Below, in pieces: positions 17,195 to 27,928 of a stretch of DNA of 64,000 nt. The stretch lies in the NCBI RefSeq assembly GCF_000153125.2, contig NZ_CM002299.1, positions 4,009,338 to 4,073,337 of the forward strand, written 5' to 3'. The notes under the pieces were generated by a model that was not told the DNA's origin, ran no database searches, and saw only the letters and a program-made list of their open reading frames with translations. Within the stretch, counting starts at the first letter, position 1. Each line of letters starts with the position of its first letter. The DNA comes from Congregibacter litoralis KT71 (GTDB taxonomy: Bacteria; Pseudomonadota; Gammaproteobacteria; Pseudomonadales; Halieaceae). The position numbers were made by a program, and so were the translations under genes.

Positions 17195-19027
17195 ATGGCC
17201 TTTCGGTTTTTTGAACAACTGGTACATCCTTTTCCCGACCGGCAGCCGCGTCGGGCACCCGCTTCCGTGCTTCGTTTTTGTCGCCATCACTCACGGGGCC
17301 TCGAGCCCTGGTTGATCGCCATGTCGGTGCTGAGCATGGGCATTGCCATCGTAGAAGTGGCGCTGTTTGAAGTCCTCGGCCAAGGCGTTGACCTCCTGTC
17401 GAATACGACGCCGGAGACCATTTTTGCCGCTGGCGGCCGGACTCTTCTGTGGCTCATGCTCGGGCTGCTTACGGCTTTTCCCTTCATGGTAGCGCTCCAG
17501 TCCCTCATCCTTCATCAGACGCTCATGGGCAACTTCCCGATGATCGTGCGCTGGATGGCTCATCGCTATCTGTTACGCCAGAGTCTTGGTTTTTTTCAGG
17601 ATGAGTTCTCCGGAAGGGTTGCCACCCGGGTCATGCAAACCGCCCTCGCGGTGCGCTCCGTGGTGCTCATCACCCTGGATATTCTGGTGTATGTCGCGGT
17701 GTATTTTCTGTCGGTACTTTTCCTGCTGGGCAGCATCGATTATCGGCTGGCCGTGCCGCTCTTTATCTGGTTGCTGATCTACGTGTTTATCCTGAAGACC
17801 ATCCTGCCGCGGATGCAGAAAGTGTCGGAGACTCAGGCCGATGCGCGCTCTATGATGACCGGGCGCATCGCCGACAGCTACACCAACATAGGCACGGTAA
17901 AGCTCTTTTCCCACGCCCAGCGGGAGTCCAACTATGCGCGGGAGGGGATGGAAGAATTCCTGGGAACGGTCCATCCCCAGATGCGGCTGGTCACCTGGAT
18001 GGAAACCTCCATCACCGCCAACAACACCCTGATGCTCCTCACGGTGAGTGCTACGGCGCTATATCTGTGGTTTGAGGCCGCCATTTCACCGGGCTCCATC
18101 GCCGCGGCCCTGGCCCTGTGCCTGCGCATCAACGGCATCAGTGAGTGGATAATGTGGGAGGTCTCGGCCCTGTTCGAAAACGTCGGCACGGTACGCGATG
18201 GCATCAGCACCCTGTCGCGGGATATCGACGTAGAGGACCATCCGGAGGCGACGCCCCTGGAGGTAAGGTCGGGGCAGCTAAGCTTTAACAACATCGTGTT
18301 TGCCTACACGCCGCAAAAGCCGGTTTTTGAGAACCTCCACCTCGACATTGCCCCCGGTGAGAAAATCGGTCTCATCGGTCGCTCCGGTGCCGGAAAATCC
18401 ACCCTCGTGAATCTCCTTTTGCGTTTTTCCGATCTCCAGGGTGGGAGTATCACCATCGATGGACAGGATATCTCTCGGGTCACCCAGGAGTCCCTGCGCG
18501 CCAACATCGGCATGGTGACCCAGGACACCTCCTTGCTGCACCGCAGCGTGCGCGACAATATCCTCTACGGCCGGGAGACCGCCAGTGAAGAAGAGTTGCG
18601 CACGGCCATCCAACGCGCCCGTGCCGATGAATTTATTGACAATCTCGAGGACCACAGGGGCGCGCGGGGTCTTGATGCGCAGGTGGGCGAGCGCGGCGTG
18701 AAGCTCAGCGGCGGCCAGCGTCAACGCATTGCCATCGCGCGGGTAATGCTCAAAGACGCGCCCATACTGGTGCTCGATGAAGCTACCTCGGCGCTGGACT
18801 CCGAAGTGGAAGTCGCTATTCAGGACAGCCTCTACGAGCTGATGGAGGGTAAAACCGTGCTCGCCATTGCCCATCGCCTGTCGACCATCGCTGCGCTGGA
18901 CCGGCTTATCGTTCTGGATGGCGGCAATATCGTAGAGACCGGCAGCCATGCGGAGCTCATCGCTAAAAACGGCATTTACAAGCGGCTGTGGGATTACCAG
19001 TCCGGTGGATTCCTCGCGCTGGACTGA
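17195..19027 (+). CDS. ABC exporter with fused membrane and ATPase domains
   Basis: A 610-residue half-transporter with an N-terminal six-helix ABC exporter domain and a C-terminal nucleotide-binding domain. The ATPase has Walker A GRSGAGKST near residue 395, signature LSGGQRQR, Walker B ILVLDEATSALD and switch His in IAHRLST. It should work as a homodimer. The substrate is unknown; the family (MsbA/MdlB-like) includes lipid and drug exporters. The ATG at 17195 gives the usual short cytoplasmic N-terminus (MAFRFFEQLVHPFPD); the GTG at 17144 would add 17 residues without support. Confidence 0.88.
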   Translation: MAFRFFEQLVHPFPDRQPRRAPASVLRFCRHHSRGLEPWLIAMSVLSMGIAIVEVALFEVLGQGVDLLSNTTPETIFAAGGRTLLWLMLGLLTAFPFMVALQSLILHQTLMGNFPMIVRWMAHRYLLRQSLGFFQDEFSGRVATRVMQTALAVRSVVLITLDILVYVAVYFLSVLFLLGSIDYRLAVPLFIWLLIYVFILKTILPRMQKVSETQADARSMMTGRIADSYTNIGTVKLFSHAQRESNYAREGMEEFLGTVHPQMRLVTWMETSITANNTLMLLTVSATALYLWFEAAISPGSIAAALALCLRINGISEWIMWEVSALFENVGTVRDGISTLSRDIDVEDHPEATPLEVRSGQLSFNNIVFAYTPQKPVFENLHLDIAPGEKIGLIGRSGAGKSTLVNLLLRFSDLQGGSITIDGQDISRVTQESLRANIGMVTQDTSLLHRSVRDNILYGRETASEEELRTAIQRARADEFIDNLEDHRGARGLDAQVGERGVKLSGGQRQRIAIARVMLKDAPILVLDEATSALDSEVEVAIQDSLYELMEGKTVLAIAHRLSTIAALDRLIVLDGGNIVETGSHAELIAKNGIYKRLWDYQSGGFLALD

Positions 19028-19033
19028 GGAAAT

Positions 19034-19558
19034 CTAAGCTTTTAGCACCGCTGCGCTGAAGTCTGCAAAAGCGTCCTCTTCCAGACAGTAATGCTTTGCG
19101 AGTTCCTTCAACTGTTCGTCGAGGTGTCCGGCCGGGGCCTGCGCCGCAGACCTGATGACCGGGTCACTTCCATGATCCTGCGCAAAGAGATCCGCCAGAA
19201 ACTCCAGCTGCCGGCGCTCCGCCTGCAACTCCAGGTCTTTGATGGCTTCGTAGTCGGCACGGCACTCCGAAGCGTCGCGCCACTGCTCGCGCTGCCCGCG
19301 CAGGGGCAGCACTACGCCTTCGCGCCAGGACCGGCAACGTTCCTCGGCCCGGCGCAGATCATCCGGAGTCAGGCACCCCCCCCGCCTCACACACCAACAC
19401 GCGTACAGCAGTAGATTGACGTCGATGCCCCAGCGCTGTTGCGCGCTCAGGCAGGCCTCTGCCACCCCCGGATTGCCGTAGACACCCACCGCAAAACGCC
19501 ACAAGTCCGCCCTGGGGGTGTCTTCTTCCCGATTGTTTGTCTGTTCCCCTGCGTCCAC
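19034..19558 (-). CDS. TIGR02444 (DUF2390) family protein
   Basis: A 174-residue soluble protein resembling the TIGR02444/DUF2390 family, of unknown function. The visible signature is an N-terminal LWRFAVGVYGNPGVAEACL followed by QQRWGIDVNLLLYACW. In Pseudomonas relatives this family often lies beside a YheS-type ABC-F gene, as it does here in divergent orientation. It is convergent with the ABC exporter, 6 bp apart. Confidence 0.82.
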   Translation of the reverse strand: MDAGEQTNNREEDTPRADLWRFAVGVYGNPGVAEACLSAQQRWGIDVNLLLYACWCVRRGGCLTPDDLRRAEERCRSWREGVVLPLRGQREQWRDASECRADYEAIKDLELQAERRQLEFLADLFAQDHGSDPVIRSAAQAPAGHLDEQLKELAKHYCLEEDAFADFSAAVLKA

Positions 19559-19578
19559 GCCCAGTAAACTCCCCGCCC

Positions 19579-21492
19579 GTGATTATCTTACGCGACCTTA
19601 GCCTCCGCCGTGCAGACCGTCTTCTTTTTGAGGAGGCCAACGCCAGCCTGCTCCCGGGGCAGAAGATCGCCCTCACGGGCGCCAATGGTTGCGGCAAATC
19701 CAGTCTCTTTGCCATGTTGCTTGGCGAATTACAGGCCGACAGAGGCGAGATCGAGGGTCTTCAGGGGCAGCGGATCGCCCACATGGCACAGGACGTTGCC
19801 GCCAGCGAGGAGGTCGCGGGAGACTTTGTCCTCGGAGGGGATGCGGCGGTCGCAGGACTCCTGAAAGAACTGCAAAGCGCTGAAGCCCGGGGCGACTATA
19901 CCGCGGCCGCGGCCCTTCACTCCCAGCTTGAGGCCTGCGACGGCTACGCCGCTGAGCGCCGCGCCCTGCAACTGATGCTGGGTCTGGGTTTTGAAGACAA
20001 AGATGCCCGGCGCAGCGTCGGGGAATTTTCCGGCGGCTGGAGAGTGCGCCTGGCGCTGGCCCGAGCGCTGATGATGCCGTCGGATTTGCTGTTGCTGGAT
20101 GAGCCCACCAACCACCTCGACCTCGACACCACCCTGTGGCTCCAAAACTTCCTCAAAGCGTACCGGGGAACGCTCCTGCTCATTTCTCACGACCGCGACT
20201 TTATCGATGCAAGCTGCTCGGCGGTGCTACACATCGAGCAGCAGCGGCTCAACAGCTACAAAGGCGGATACAGCGACTTTGAGAGACAGCGGGCCCTGCG
20301 CCTGGCGGAACAGCGGGCCAGCGCGGAGAAACACGCGCGGCGCCGCGCCGAGATTGAAGATTTTGTCCGGCGCTTTCGCGCCAAAGCGACGAAGGCCAAG
20401 CAGGCCCAGAGCCGCCTCAAAGAACTGGCGCGCATGGGCGAAATGGCTCTGGCTCATGAGGACAGCCCCTTTGAGTTCCGCTTTCCCGAGCCGCCCCGGG
20501 GCCGGGACCCCCTCATCGAGCTCCGCGGCGCCCAGGTAGGCTATGACAAAACGCCGCTTATCACCGGCGCGGACTTCAGTTTGCGAAACGGTGACCGCAT
20601 GGCGCTCCTGGGTCGCAATGGCTCGGGTAAAACAACGTTTTTAAGGACTCTCTGTGGCGAGCTCCCCCTCCTCGCCGGTGAACGCCACAGCAGTGAGGGT
20701 TGTCGCATCGCCTACTTTGACCAGCAGCAGGTGGATACCCTGGATCTGGATAGCTCCGCCTTACTGCACCTTCAGCGTATTACCCCTGATGCCCGGGAAC
20801 AGACCCTCCGGGACTTTCTCGGGGGCTTCGATTTCAGGGGCAAGCGCGCGGATGCGGAGCTGCGCCCCTTCTCCGGCGGAGAAAAGGCCCGGCTCGCGCT
20901 GGCAATCCTGGCCTGGCAGCAGCCGAATGTGCTGGTGCTGGACGAGCCCACCAACCATCTGGATCTTGAGATGCGTCGGGCGCTGGAAATCGCCCTGCTG
21001 GAATTCTCCGGGGCGGTCATTGTGGTGAGCCACGACCGCCACCTCCTGCGCAGCACGGCCGACAGTCTCTATCGCATTGCCGAAGGTCATCTGGGCCTGT
21101 TCGATGGTGACCTGGATGCCTATGAAGCCCTCATCCTTCGCGGCAGCGACGAGCCGAAAGACAGCGGCCCCCAACGGGCGGAGGGCGCCGACAAACAAAA
21201 AACCACCGTGGATCGCCGCGATCAGAGACGCGCGGCGGCAGAAACCCGCGCCCAGAGGCGCCCCCTGGAGCAGGCCATTAAAAAGCTTGAAAAGCGTATG
21301 GCCTCTCTGGAAAACAAGCTGTCAGAGATTGAAACGGCTCTCGCTGATCCATCAATCTACGAACAGGAACACAAAGCCAAGCTGACGGAGCTTCTTCGGG
21401 AACAGGGCAGCTATCGCAGCGAGCTGGAAGCCGTGGAAGGCGAGTGGCTCACGAAGCAGGAATCTCTGGAGGCGATGACCCCAGGAGGCTAA
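19579..21492 (+). CDS. yheS: ABC-F family ATPase, YheS-like
   Basis: A 637-residue ABC-F protein with two ATPase domains and no membrane segment. Walker A motifs are GANGCGKSS (about 34) and GRNGSGKTT (about 344), and both Walker B/signature regions (LLLDEPTNHLDLD and LVLDEPTNHLDLE) are intact. The charged C-terminal coiled coil resembles YheS, whose E. coli length is also 637. ABC-F proteins bind the ribosomal E site and modulate translation. The GTG at 19579 is chosen because it gives the family N-terminus and leaves 20 bp to the divergent gene; a TTG at 19537 would overlap that gene. Confidence 0.9.
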   Translation: MIILRDLSLRRADRLLFEEANASLLPGQKIALTGANGCGKSSLFAMLLGELQADRGEIEGLQGQRIAHMAQDVAASEEVAGDFVLGGDAAVAGLLKELQSAEARGDYTAAAALHSQLEACDGYAAERRALQLMLGLGFEDKDARRSVGEFSGGWRVRLALARALMMPSDLLLLDEPTNHLDLDTTLWLQNFLKAYRGTLLLISHDRDFIDASCSAVLHIEQQRLNSYKGGYSDFERQRALRLAEQRASAEKHARRRAEIEDFVRRFRAKATKAKQAQSRLKELARMGEMALAHEDSPFEFRFPEPPRGRDPLIELRGAQVGYDKTPLITGADFSLRNGDRMALLGRNGSGKTTFLRTLCGELPLLAGERHSSEGCRIAYFDQQQVDTLDLDSSALLHLQRITPDAREQTLRDFLGGFDFRGKRADAELRPFSGGEKARLALAILAWQQPNVLVLDEPTNHLDLEMRRALEIALLEFSGAVIVVSHDRHLLRSTADSLYRIAEGHLGLFDGDLDAYEALILRGSDEPKDSGPQRAEGADKQKTTVDRRDQRRAAAETRAQRRPLEQAIKKLEKRMASLENKLSEIETALADPSIYEQEHKAKLTELLREQGSYRSELEAVEGEWLTKQESLEAMTPGG

Positions 21493-21841
21493 GTTTTTTG
21501 CGGCGTGACAGGCGCTTGACGGCAGCTTCTCGCACCTGCGCGGCGGACCGGCTCTCCCATTGCTCCTTCCAGACGACAGCCACCGGCCTTCGAGCCCGCG
21601 TGTAGTTTGCCCCGCCCACCAGTTCACCGTTGTGCTGCCGGATGCGACGGGCAAGATCCCGGGTGACGCCGGTGTAAAGAGAGCCATCGGCACAGCGCAG
21701 CATGTATACCCACCAGGTGGAGTCTGTCGCCGTACTATCGGTGGCGTCCTTACCGTCCAAATTCGAGGCTACCCCCGACGCCAGGTCTGATAGCGCTCCA
21801 ACCACGCCAGAACCTTCTCGGGCTTGCGGGCTTTTTTCCAT
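21449..21841 (-). CDS. GIY-YIG nuclease domain protein (YhbQ-like)
   Basis: A small protein with a GIY-YIG domain covering about residues 43-122: WWVYMLRCADGSLYTGVT, the catalytic-type Arg in RDLARRIRQHN, and the distal Glu in REAAVKRL. Such stand-alone proteins are thought to act on DNA, but their roles are poorly known. The start is uncertain: the ATG at 21841 gives 130 residues with 73 nt inside the upstream oxidoreductase gene, while a GTG at 21805 has a good GAGAAGG about 7 nt before it. Its 3' end overlaps the convergent ABC-F gene by 44 nt. Confidence 0.82.
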   Translation of the reverse strand: MEKSPQAREGSGVVGALSDLASGVASNLDGKDATDSTATDSTWWVYMLRCADGSLYTGVTRDLARRIRQHNGELVGGANYTRARRPVAVVWKEQWESRSAAQVREAAVKRLSRRKKLSLLGSSPPEIPAS

Positions 21842-23919
21842 TCCCCGGCGAGAAAGCGATTGGCTTCACCCATGGTTGGATAAATATGGATGGTGCTGAG
21901 GATTTTGTTGAGCCCCAGACCATGCTTCATGGCCAGGACAAACTCGGGGATCAAGTCCCCCGCGTGGGCGCTGACGATGGTCGCGCCAAGAATCCGATCA
22001 CGACCGGGTTCCGTGAGGACTTTGACAAAACCCTCGTCTTCGCTGTCTGCGATGGCCCGATCCAGATCATCGATGCCGTAGCGCGTCACCTCGTAGTCCA
22101 CATCCTGAGCTTTCGCCTCGTCTTCGCTCAGCCCCACGCGAGCGACCTCGGGGCTGGTGAAAGTAGCCCAGGGAATCACGGAGTAGTCCACGCGGAAGCG
22201 TTTCAGATGGCCAAGGAGCGCATTCACCGTCGCAAACCAGGCCTGATGACTGGCAACGTGGGTAAATTGATAGGGTCCTACGATGTCACCGCAGGCAAAA
22301 ATCGTGGGGATCACCGTTTGCAGGTAATCATCGACCTCGATGGTGCCTCGATCCGTTGTGCCGATGCCCAGTTCCTCAAGTCCCATACCCTCGATATTGG
22401 GCGTGCGACCTACCGCCAGCAGCAAGCGATCAAACTCCAGAGCCAGGGCCTCACCGTTCTGCAGGCATTGCGCCGTCTGACAGCTCTCCGTGCGGGCAAA
22501 AGACTGGGGCTCGCAGTTCGTGAGAATCTTGACCCCTTTCTTCTCCAGACGCGCATGTACCAGACTCGAGGCGTCCTCATCCTCCCGGGGCATAATCCGC
22601 GACGCGTGGGTGACCAGGGTAACCTCTGACCCCAGACTGGCCATGGCCTGTGCCAGCTCACAGCCAATAGGGCCTGCGCCCAGGACCATAAACCGGCGGG
22701 GAAGCTCACGAATGTCCCACAGAGTATCTGAGGTCAGGTAATCAAGATCCTCAAGACCCGTGATATCCGGAACCCGGGCTCGGGCGCCGCTCGCAATCAC
22801 GATGTGCCGGGAGGAAATTCGCTCGCCGTTCACCTCTACTTCCCAGGGAGACACGATCTTTGCATCCCCCGCAACGCAATCCACACCCAGGGACGTAAAG
22901 CGCTCTACGGAGTCGTGGGGCTCAATGGCCGCAATCTTTGCCTGTACCCGCTCCATCACCGCCGGAAAGTTAACGGAAACCTCTACGGGGGCGAGGCCGA
23001 ACTCCGGCGCCCGGCGCATTTCCTCAGCGACGTGGGCACTGCGCAGAATCGCCTTGCTGGGCACGCAGCCCGTATTCAGACAGTCCCCGCCCATCTTGTG
23101 GCGTTCTATCAGCGTGACCTTTGCCTTGAGCGTCGCAGCAATAAGCGATGACACCAGTCCCGCGGACCCCGCACCAATGACCACCAGGTTCGTGTCGAAC
23201 TTTTTGGGCTTGGTAAAACGTGCCAGTTGCCGCCGCGCCTTGATGCGGTTCAACAGCGCCCGGGCGATAAAGGGAAACACCGCGAGAAGCACGAAGGACC
23301 CCAGAAGCTCGGGAGACAAAATACCCGCCGGACTTTCAAGCTGGCCAAGCTGGGTGCCCGCATTGATGTAGACGGCGGTCGCCGGGAGCATTCCCAGCTG
23401 GGAAACCCAGTAGAAACGCAGGGTACTGATCGGCAACAGACCCGAAATCAGATTAATCACGAAGAAGGGGAACACCGGTACCAGACGCAGGGAAAACAGG
23501 TAGAAAGCACCGTCCCGGGAAAAACCTGTATTAAGAGCCTTCAGCTGCCTGCGAAAGCGTGTCTGCACCCAGTCACGCAGAAGCAGACGCGACACCAGAA
23601 ACGCAAGGGTTGCCCCGAGAGAGCTGGCGAAGGACACCAATAGTAAAGCGGTCCAGAAGCCGAAGATTGCGCCCCCGGCCAGAGTCATGATGGCAGCACC
23701 GGGGAGTGACAAACCGGTGACCGCGACATAGAGAGCAAAGAAGACCGTCGCGATCATCAGAGGATTGGCATCGCGCAGGGCCTCAAGATCCTCGCTGCGC
23801 CCCCGCAGCGCCTCAAAACTGAGCAGCGACTGCACATCGAAGTACCAGAAAGCAAAAAAGCCCCCAAGCACCAACGCGAGAATCCCTATCTTGACTGATT
23901 TACCTGCCGCCATCGCCAC
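21769..23919 (-). CDS. TVP38/TMEM64 membrane domain fused to a pyridine nucleotide-disulfide oxidoreductase
   Basis: A 716-residue two-part protein. Residues of about 1-225 form a TVP38/TMEM64 (SNARE-associated, DedA-like) membrane domain with several helices and the [16 protein letters not shown] and [16 protein letters not shown] motifs. Residues of about 238-710 form a mercuric-reductase/lipoamide-dehydrogenase-type flavoprotein with FAD site VVIGAGSAG, redox pair [10 protein letters not shown] near 280, NAD site [12 protein letters not shown], and the C-terminal [11 protein letters not shown]. It probably couples NAD(P)H oxidation to disulfide reduction at the membrane; the substrate is unknown. 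The fusion is continuous, with no sign of a frameshift. Confidence 0.88.
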   Translation of the reverse strand: MAMAAGKSVKIGILALVLGGFFAFWYFDVQSLLSFEALRGRSEDLEALRDANPLMIATVFFALYVAVTGLSLPGAAIMTLAGGAIFGFWTALLLVSFASSLGATLAFLVSRLLLRDWVQTRFRRQLKALNTGFSRDGAFYLFSLRLVPVFPFFVINLISGLLPISTLRFYWVSQLGMLPATAVYINAGTQLGQLESPAGILSPELLGSFVLLAVFPFIARALLNRIKARRQLARFTKPKKFDTNLVVIGAGSAGLVSSLIAATLKAKVTLIERHKMGGDCLNTGCVPSKAILRSAHVAEEMRRAPEFGLAPVEVSVNFPAVMERVQAKIAAIEPHDSVERFTSLGVDCVAGDAKIVSPWEVEVNGERISSRHIVIASGARARVPDITGLEDLDYLTSDTLWDIRELPRRFMVLGAGPIGCELAQAMASLGSEVTLVTHASRIMPREDEDASSLVHARLEKKGVKILTNCEPQSFARTESCQTAQCLQNGEALALEFDRLLLAVGRTPNIEGMGLEELGIGTTDRGTIEVDDYLQTVIPTIFACGDIVGPYQFTHVASHQAWFATVNALLGHLKRFRVDYSVIPWATFTSPEVARVGLSEDEAKAQDVDYEVTRYGIDDLDRAIADSEDEGFVKVLTEPGRDRILGATIVSAHAGDLIPEFVLAMKHGLGLNKILSTIHIYPTMGEANRFLAGEWKKARKPEKVLAWLERYQTWRRG

Positions 23920-24069
23920 TGCTTCCTTTTGTCTGAGCTGCCGGGAACGGTCCCGATTTACGATGCTGACACAAAGAGTCGTCGCGCAAAGCTTGAATAT
24001 TTGCCCCTCACCCCAATCTCCACGATAGAATCACCCGTATACGAACCAATTACTGAATGGAGAGACAAC

Positions 24070-24399
24070 ATGAGTGACGCTATTGTGCACGTCAGCGACG
24101 CAAGCTTCGAGCAAGATGTGCTGAGCAGCGACGTACCTGTTCTGGTCGATTTTTGGGCAGAGTGGTGCGGTCCCTGCAAAATGATTGCCCCGGTGCTGGA
24201 TGAACTCGCCGGCGAGTTTGCGGGCAAGCTGAAAGTCTGCAAAGTAGACGTCGATGCCAACCCCGAAGTTCCCGGTAAATTCGGCATTCGCGGTATCCCC
24301 ACCCTTATCCTGTTTAAGGATGGCAATGCCGAGGCCACCAAGGTCGGCGCGCTATCAAAATCGCAACTCGTTGAATTCGTGAACGAAAGCATCGCCTGA
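24070..24399 (+). CDS. trxA: Thioredoxin TrxA
   Basis: A 109-residue thioredoxin with the active site WCGPC (C33, C36) and the cis-proline loop GIRGIPTL. It reduces protein disulfides in the cytoplasm. The ATG at 24070 has GGAGAGA just upstream and gives the standard N-terminus; a longer upstream frame is rejected. The trxA-rho-ubiD order is conserved in related gammaproteobacteria. A strong terminator follows, so rho is probably expressed separately. Confidence 0.96.
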   Translation: MSDAIVHVSDASFEQDVLSSDVPVLVDFWAEWCGPCKMIAPVLDELAGEFAGKLKVCKVDVDANPEVPGKFGIRGIPTLILFKDGNAEATKVGALSKSQLVEFVNESIA

Positions 24400-24404
24400 T
24401 GGCG

Positions 24405-24437
24405 AGGCCCCGCCAGCTCTGGCGGGGCTCTGTTTTT
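24405..24437 (+). terminator. Rho-independent terminator after trxA
   Basis: GCCCCGCCAG (24407-24416) and CTGGCGGGGC (24419-24428) form a perfect 10-bp GC-rich stem, followed by a T-rich stretch ending in five T residues. It lies about 8 bp after the trxA stop codon. Confidence 0.93.
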
Positions 24438-24646
24438 CCCCGGCATCACGATAAAAAGCGCTAGACCTCCATTCTGGAGCGTGCTACTTTCTTTCTGTCT
24501 GCGCGGCCCCGCGCGACCATAATAACCCCGCCACCCCTCTGTCTCTTCCGCTTAGCAGCGCTTCAGGCAAGCTAAAGAAGCGTTAATAGCCCCAAGAGTC
24601 CGGGTACCGGCGAACCCATTAACCTATTCTCTCTGGCTCATCTACC

Positions 24647-26260
24647 TTGTCTAGCACATCCCAAATAGAAACCGAATCGCAAACTCCTGCCGACGCCCCC
24701 GCACCCAATGACACACAGGGTGACGGGCAGAACGGCGGGCAAAATAGCGGGCAAAGCAATGCCACCAATGAAGCGCAGACGGATGCTCCCGTAGCAGCGA
24801 AAGCTGATGCCGCCGACGCGGCCGATGGGTCAGAGCCCGCCGGCGACGCAAATGCCAAGAATTCCCAGGGCAGGGAGTCGGGTCAGGGAGATGGGTCGAA
24901 CAAGCCGCCGCGCAACCGATCCCAGGGTCGGGGAAAGCGCAATAACAACAAACAGCAGCCGCTGCCTGAGGGTTACCGCCCGGCAGAGCCCATGAACCTG
25001 ACGGACCTGAAAACCAAGTCCACCCAGGAACTCATTGATATCGCGTCGAGCATTGGCCTGGACAACCTTGCGCGATCGCGCAAGCAGGACATCATCTTCT
25101 CGATCCTAAAGCGCCACGCCAAGGGCGGCGAGGATATTTACGGCGATGGCGTTCTGGAGATTCTTCAGGATGGCTTTGGCTTTTTGCGCTCCGCCGACAG
25201 CTCCTACCTGGCGGGACCCGACGACATCTATGTGTCACCCAGCCAGATTCGCCGTTTTAACCTGCGCACCGGTGACACCATCACCGGCAAGATTCGCCCC
25301 CCGAAGGACAGCGAGCGCTACTTTGCCCTTCTGAAGATCGGCGAGGTCAACTTCAGCCGGCCGGAAAACTCCAAGAGCAAGATCCTCTTTGAGAACCTGA
25401 CACCACTGTTCCCGGAGGAGCGCCTGACTCTCGAGAAGGGCAATGGCAGCACCGAGGATCTCACGGGACGCATCATTGACCTGGTTGCGCCCATTGGTAA
25501 GGGCCAACGGGGATTGCTGGTCGCACCGCCAAAGGCGGGTAAGACCATCATGATGCAGAACATCGCCCAGGCGATTCTGAGCAACAACCCCGAAACCTAC
25601 ATGATTGTGCTGCTCATCGACGAGCGCCCGGAAGAAGTGACAGAAATGCAGCGATCCGTGGGTATCCGCGGCGCTGAAGTCGTAGCCTCCACCTTTGATG
25701 AACCCCCCTCGCGGCACGTGCAGGTGGCGGACATGGTCATCGAAAAGGCCAAACGTCTGGTGGAGCACAAACGGGATGTGGTGATTCTTCTGGACTCCAT
25801 CACGCGCCTCGCACGGGCCTACAACACCGTGATACCCAGTTCCGGCAAGGTACTGACCGGTGGTGTCGATGCCCATGCATTGGAACGTCCCAAGCGTTTC
25901 TTCGGTGCTGCGCGAAACATCGAGGAAGGTGGCAGCCTCTCTATCATCGCCACGGCGCTGGTCGATACCGGGTCGAAGATGGACGAGGTGATCTACGAGG
26001 AATTTAAGGGCACGGGCAATATGGAATTGCACCTTGACCGGAAAATTGCCGAAAAACGCATCTATCCCGCGATCAATATCCGCCGCTCCGGCACCCGTCG
26101 CGAGGAGAAGCTCACCGGTGAAGAAGAACTGCAGCGTATGTGGATCCTGCGCAAGCTGCTTCACGGCATGGAAGATCTGCCTGCGGTGGAATTCCTTCTC
26201 GATCGGCTCAAAGACACCAAGACCAACGAAGAGTTCTTTATGTCCATGAAGCGCAAGTAG
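24647..26260 (+). CDS. rho: Transcription termination factor Rho with N-terminal extension
   Basis: The canonical Rho begins at the internal ATG at 24992 ([10 protein letters not shown]) and runs 422 residues, close to E. coli's 419. It has the RNA-binding domain ([20 protein letters not shown]), Walker A (APPKAGKT), and the Q- and R-loop regions. The frame is open for another 115 codons back to a TTG at 24647. That stretch is rich in Gln, Asn, Gly, Asp and Ala, then basic ([17 protein letters not shown]), like disordered RNA-binding extensions of other Rho proteins. The TTG has no clear Shine-Dalgarno, so the true start is unresolved; I favour the extended form. A ~200-bp leader precedes it. 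Confidence 0.9.
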   Translation: MSSTSQIETESQTPADAPAPNDTQGDGQNGGQNSGQSNATNEAQTDAPVAAKADAADAADGSEPAGDANAKNSQGRESGQGDGSNKPPRNRSQGRGKRNNNKQQPLPEGYRPAEPMNLTDLKTKSTQELIDIASSIGLDNLARSRKQDIIFSILKRHAKGGEDIYGDGVLEILQDGFGFLRSADSSYLAGPDDIYVSPSQIRRFNLRTGDTITGKIRPPKDSERYFALLKIGEVNFSRPENSKSKILFENLTPLFPEERLTLEKGNGSTEDLTGRIIDLVAPIGKGQRGLLVAPPKAGKTIMMQNIAQAILSNNPETYMIVLLIDERPEEVTEMQRSVGIRGAEVVASTFDEPPSRHVQVADMVIEKAKRLVEHKRDVVILLDSITRLARAYNTVIPSSGKVLTGGVDAHALERPKRFFGAARNIEEGGSLSIIATALVDTGSKMDEVIYEEFKGTGNMELHLDRKIAEKRIYPAINIRRSGTRREEKLTGEEELQRMWILRKLLHGMEDLPAVEFLLDRLKDTKTNEEFFMSMKRK

Positions 26261-26275
26261 CGCTGAAACGACCTT

Positions 26276-27787
26276 ATGGCTGCGCGCTACAGTGATCTTC
26301 GCGATTTTATCGCGGAGCTTGAGTCCCGGGGCGAGCTTGTACGCATCACGCGCGAGGTCGACCCCAACCTCGAAATGACCGAGATCGCGGACCGCACCCT
26401 GCGCGCCCGCGGCCCCGCTCTCCTCTTCGAAAACCCAAAAGGCCACAGCATCCCCGTGCTTGCAAATCTCTTCGGCACGGAGGAGCGCGTTGCCCTGGGA
26501 ATGGGCGCAGACAGCGTCGCAGCGCTGCGGGAGATTGGCGAGCTCCTCGCCTACCTCAAGCAACCGGATCCTCCCAAGGGCATGAAAGAGCTCTGGGAAA
26601 AGGCGCCCCTACTCCGCAAGGTCCTGGACATGGGACCCAAGGTGATCCGCAACGCGCCCTGTCGCACCCATGTGCGCGAGGGTGACGACGTGAATCTCTA
26701 CGATCTGCCCATCCAAACCTGCTGGCCCGGTGATGCGGGACCGCTGGTCACCTGGCCCCTGGTGATCACCCGGGGCCCCAACAAAAGCCGCCAGAATCTG
26801 GGCATTTACCGCATGCAGCTCATTGGTCGCAACAAGCTGATCATGCGCTGGCTCTCTCATCGGGGGGGCGCTCTGGATTACCGCGACTGGCAGATCAAAC
26901 GTCCGGGAGAGCCCTACCCCGTTGCCCTGGCACTGGGGGCGGATCCTGCCACGACCCTTGGCGCCGTGACGCCGGTGCCCGACGCCCTGTCGGAGTACGC
27001 TTTTGCCGGCCTCCTCCGCGGCGCGAAGACCGAGCTGTCGGAGTGCATTACACCCCTTTGTAAGGCCAATGATTTACAGGTGCCGGCGACGGCGGAGTTT
27101 ATTCTCGAGGGCTATCTGGATCCCTCGGAAGAAGCCGACGAAGGCCCCTTTGGTGATCACACCGGCTATTACAACGAAGTCGAACGCTTTCCGGTGTTTA
27201 CCGTGACGGCAATCACGAGCCGAGAAGCGCCCATTTATCACAGCACCTATACGGGACGGCCACCGGATGAGCCGGCCATCCTCGGTGTTGCTCTCAATGA
27301 AGTGTTCGTTCCCCTGCTCATCAAGCAGTTCCCCGAGATTGTGGATTTTTACCTACCCCCCGAGGGCTGTTCCTATCGCATGGCGGTGGTGAGCATGCGC
27401 AAGGAATATCCGGGTCATGCGAAGCGGGTGATGTTGGGCATCTGGAGTTTTTTGCGCCAGTTCATGTACACCAAGTTCATCATCGTCACGGACGAAGATG
27501 TGGACGTGCGCAACTGGCAGGATGTGATCTGGGCCATGACTACGCGCATGGATCCCCGGCGCGACAGCGTTTTTGTGGACAACACGCCCATCGACTACCT
27601 GGACTTTGCCTCACCGGTGGCGGGCCTCGGGTCCAAGGTCGGTTTTGACGCCACGAACAAGTGGGAAGGAGAAACGGACCGCGAGTGGGGCGAGCCTATC
27701 CGCATGGATGAGGCCGTGAGCGAGCGCGTGGAAGCCATGTGGGACGATCTCGGTATCGGCATCGACGCAGCGCCCCGGCGGCGCTAA
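26276..27787 (+). CDS. ubiD: 4-hydroxy-3-polyprenylbenzoate decarboxylase UbiD
   Basis: A 503-residue prenylated-FMN-dependent decarboxylase that removes the carboxyl group from 3-polyprenyl-4-hydroxybenzoate in ubiquinone synthesis. Length and motifs fit the family, including [19 protein letters not shown] for cofactor/metal binding and [11 protein letters not shown] with an active-site Glu. It lies 15 bp after rho and is probably in the same transcript. It is convergent with hemY across about 140 bp. Confidence 0.95.
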   Translation: MAARYSDLRDFIAELESRGELVRITREVDPNLEMTEIADRTLRARGPALLFENPKGHSIPVLANLFGTEERVALGMGADSVAALREIGELLAYLKQPDPPKGMKELWEKAPLLRKVLDMGPKVIRNAPCRTHVREGDDVNLYDLPIQTCWPGDAGPLVTWPLVITRGPNKSRQNLGIYRMQLIGRNKLIMRWLSHRGGALDYRDWQIKRPGEPYPVALALGADPATTLGAVTPVPDALSEYAFAGLLRGAKTELSECITPLCKANDLQVPATAEFILEGYLDPSEEADEGPFGDHTGYYNEVERFPVFTVTAITSREAPIYHSTYTGRPPDEPAILGVALNEVFVPLLIKQFPEIVDFYLPPEGCSYRMAVVSMRKEYPGHAKRVMLGIWSFLRQFMYTKFIIVTDEDVDVRNWQDVIWAMTTRMDPRRDSVFVDNTPIDYLDFASPVAGLGSKVGFDATNKWEGETDREWGEPIRMDEAVSERVEAMWDDLGIGIDAAPRRR

Positions 27788-27842
27788 TACGACCGGCACT
27801 AAAGTGCGGCACGCTGATGTCCCGCGCCGCCGTTTTTCTCTG

Positions 27843-27868
27843 CTTTCCCTTCTTTCCCTTCTTTCCCT
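27843..27868 (+). repeat. Short polypyrimidine tandem repeat
   Basis: Almost three copies of the 9-mer CTTTCCCTT lie between the convergent ubiD and hemY genes. It is a local low-complexity tract with no assigned role. No good terminator hairpin is visible beside it. Confidence 0.6.
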
Positions 27869-27928
27869 GCTTTAACTTTCCGGCGCAGCTGTTTAGCTTT
27901 TTGGCGCAGCGTCGTCTTTATTCACTAC

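Noticed and set aside
25235..26563. 442-codon open frame opposite rho and the start of ubiD
   Set aside because: Both are well-supported genes on the plus strand; the antisense frame has no recognisable content.
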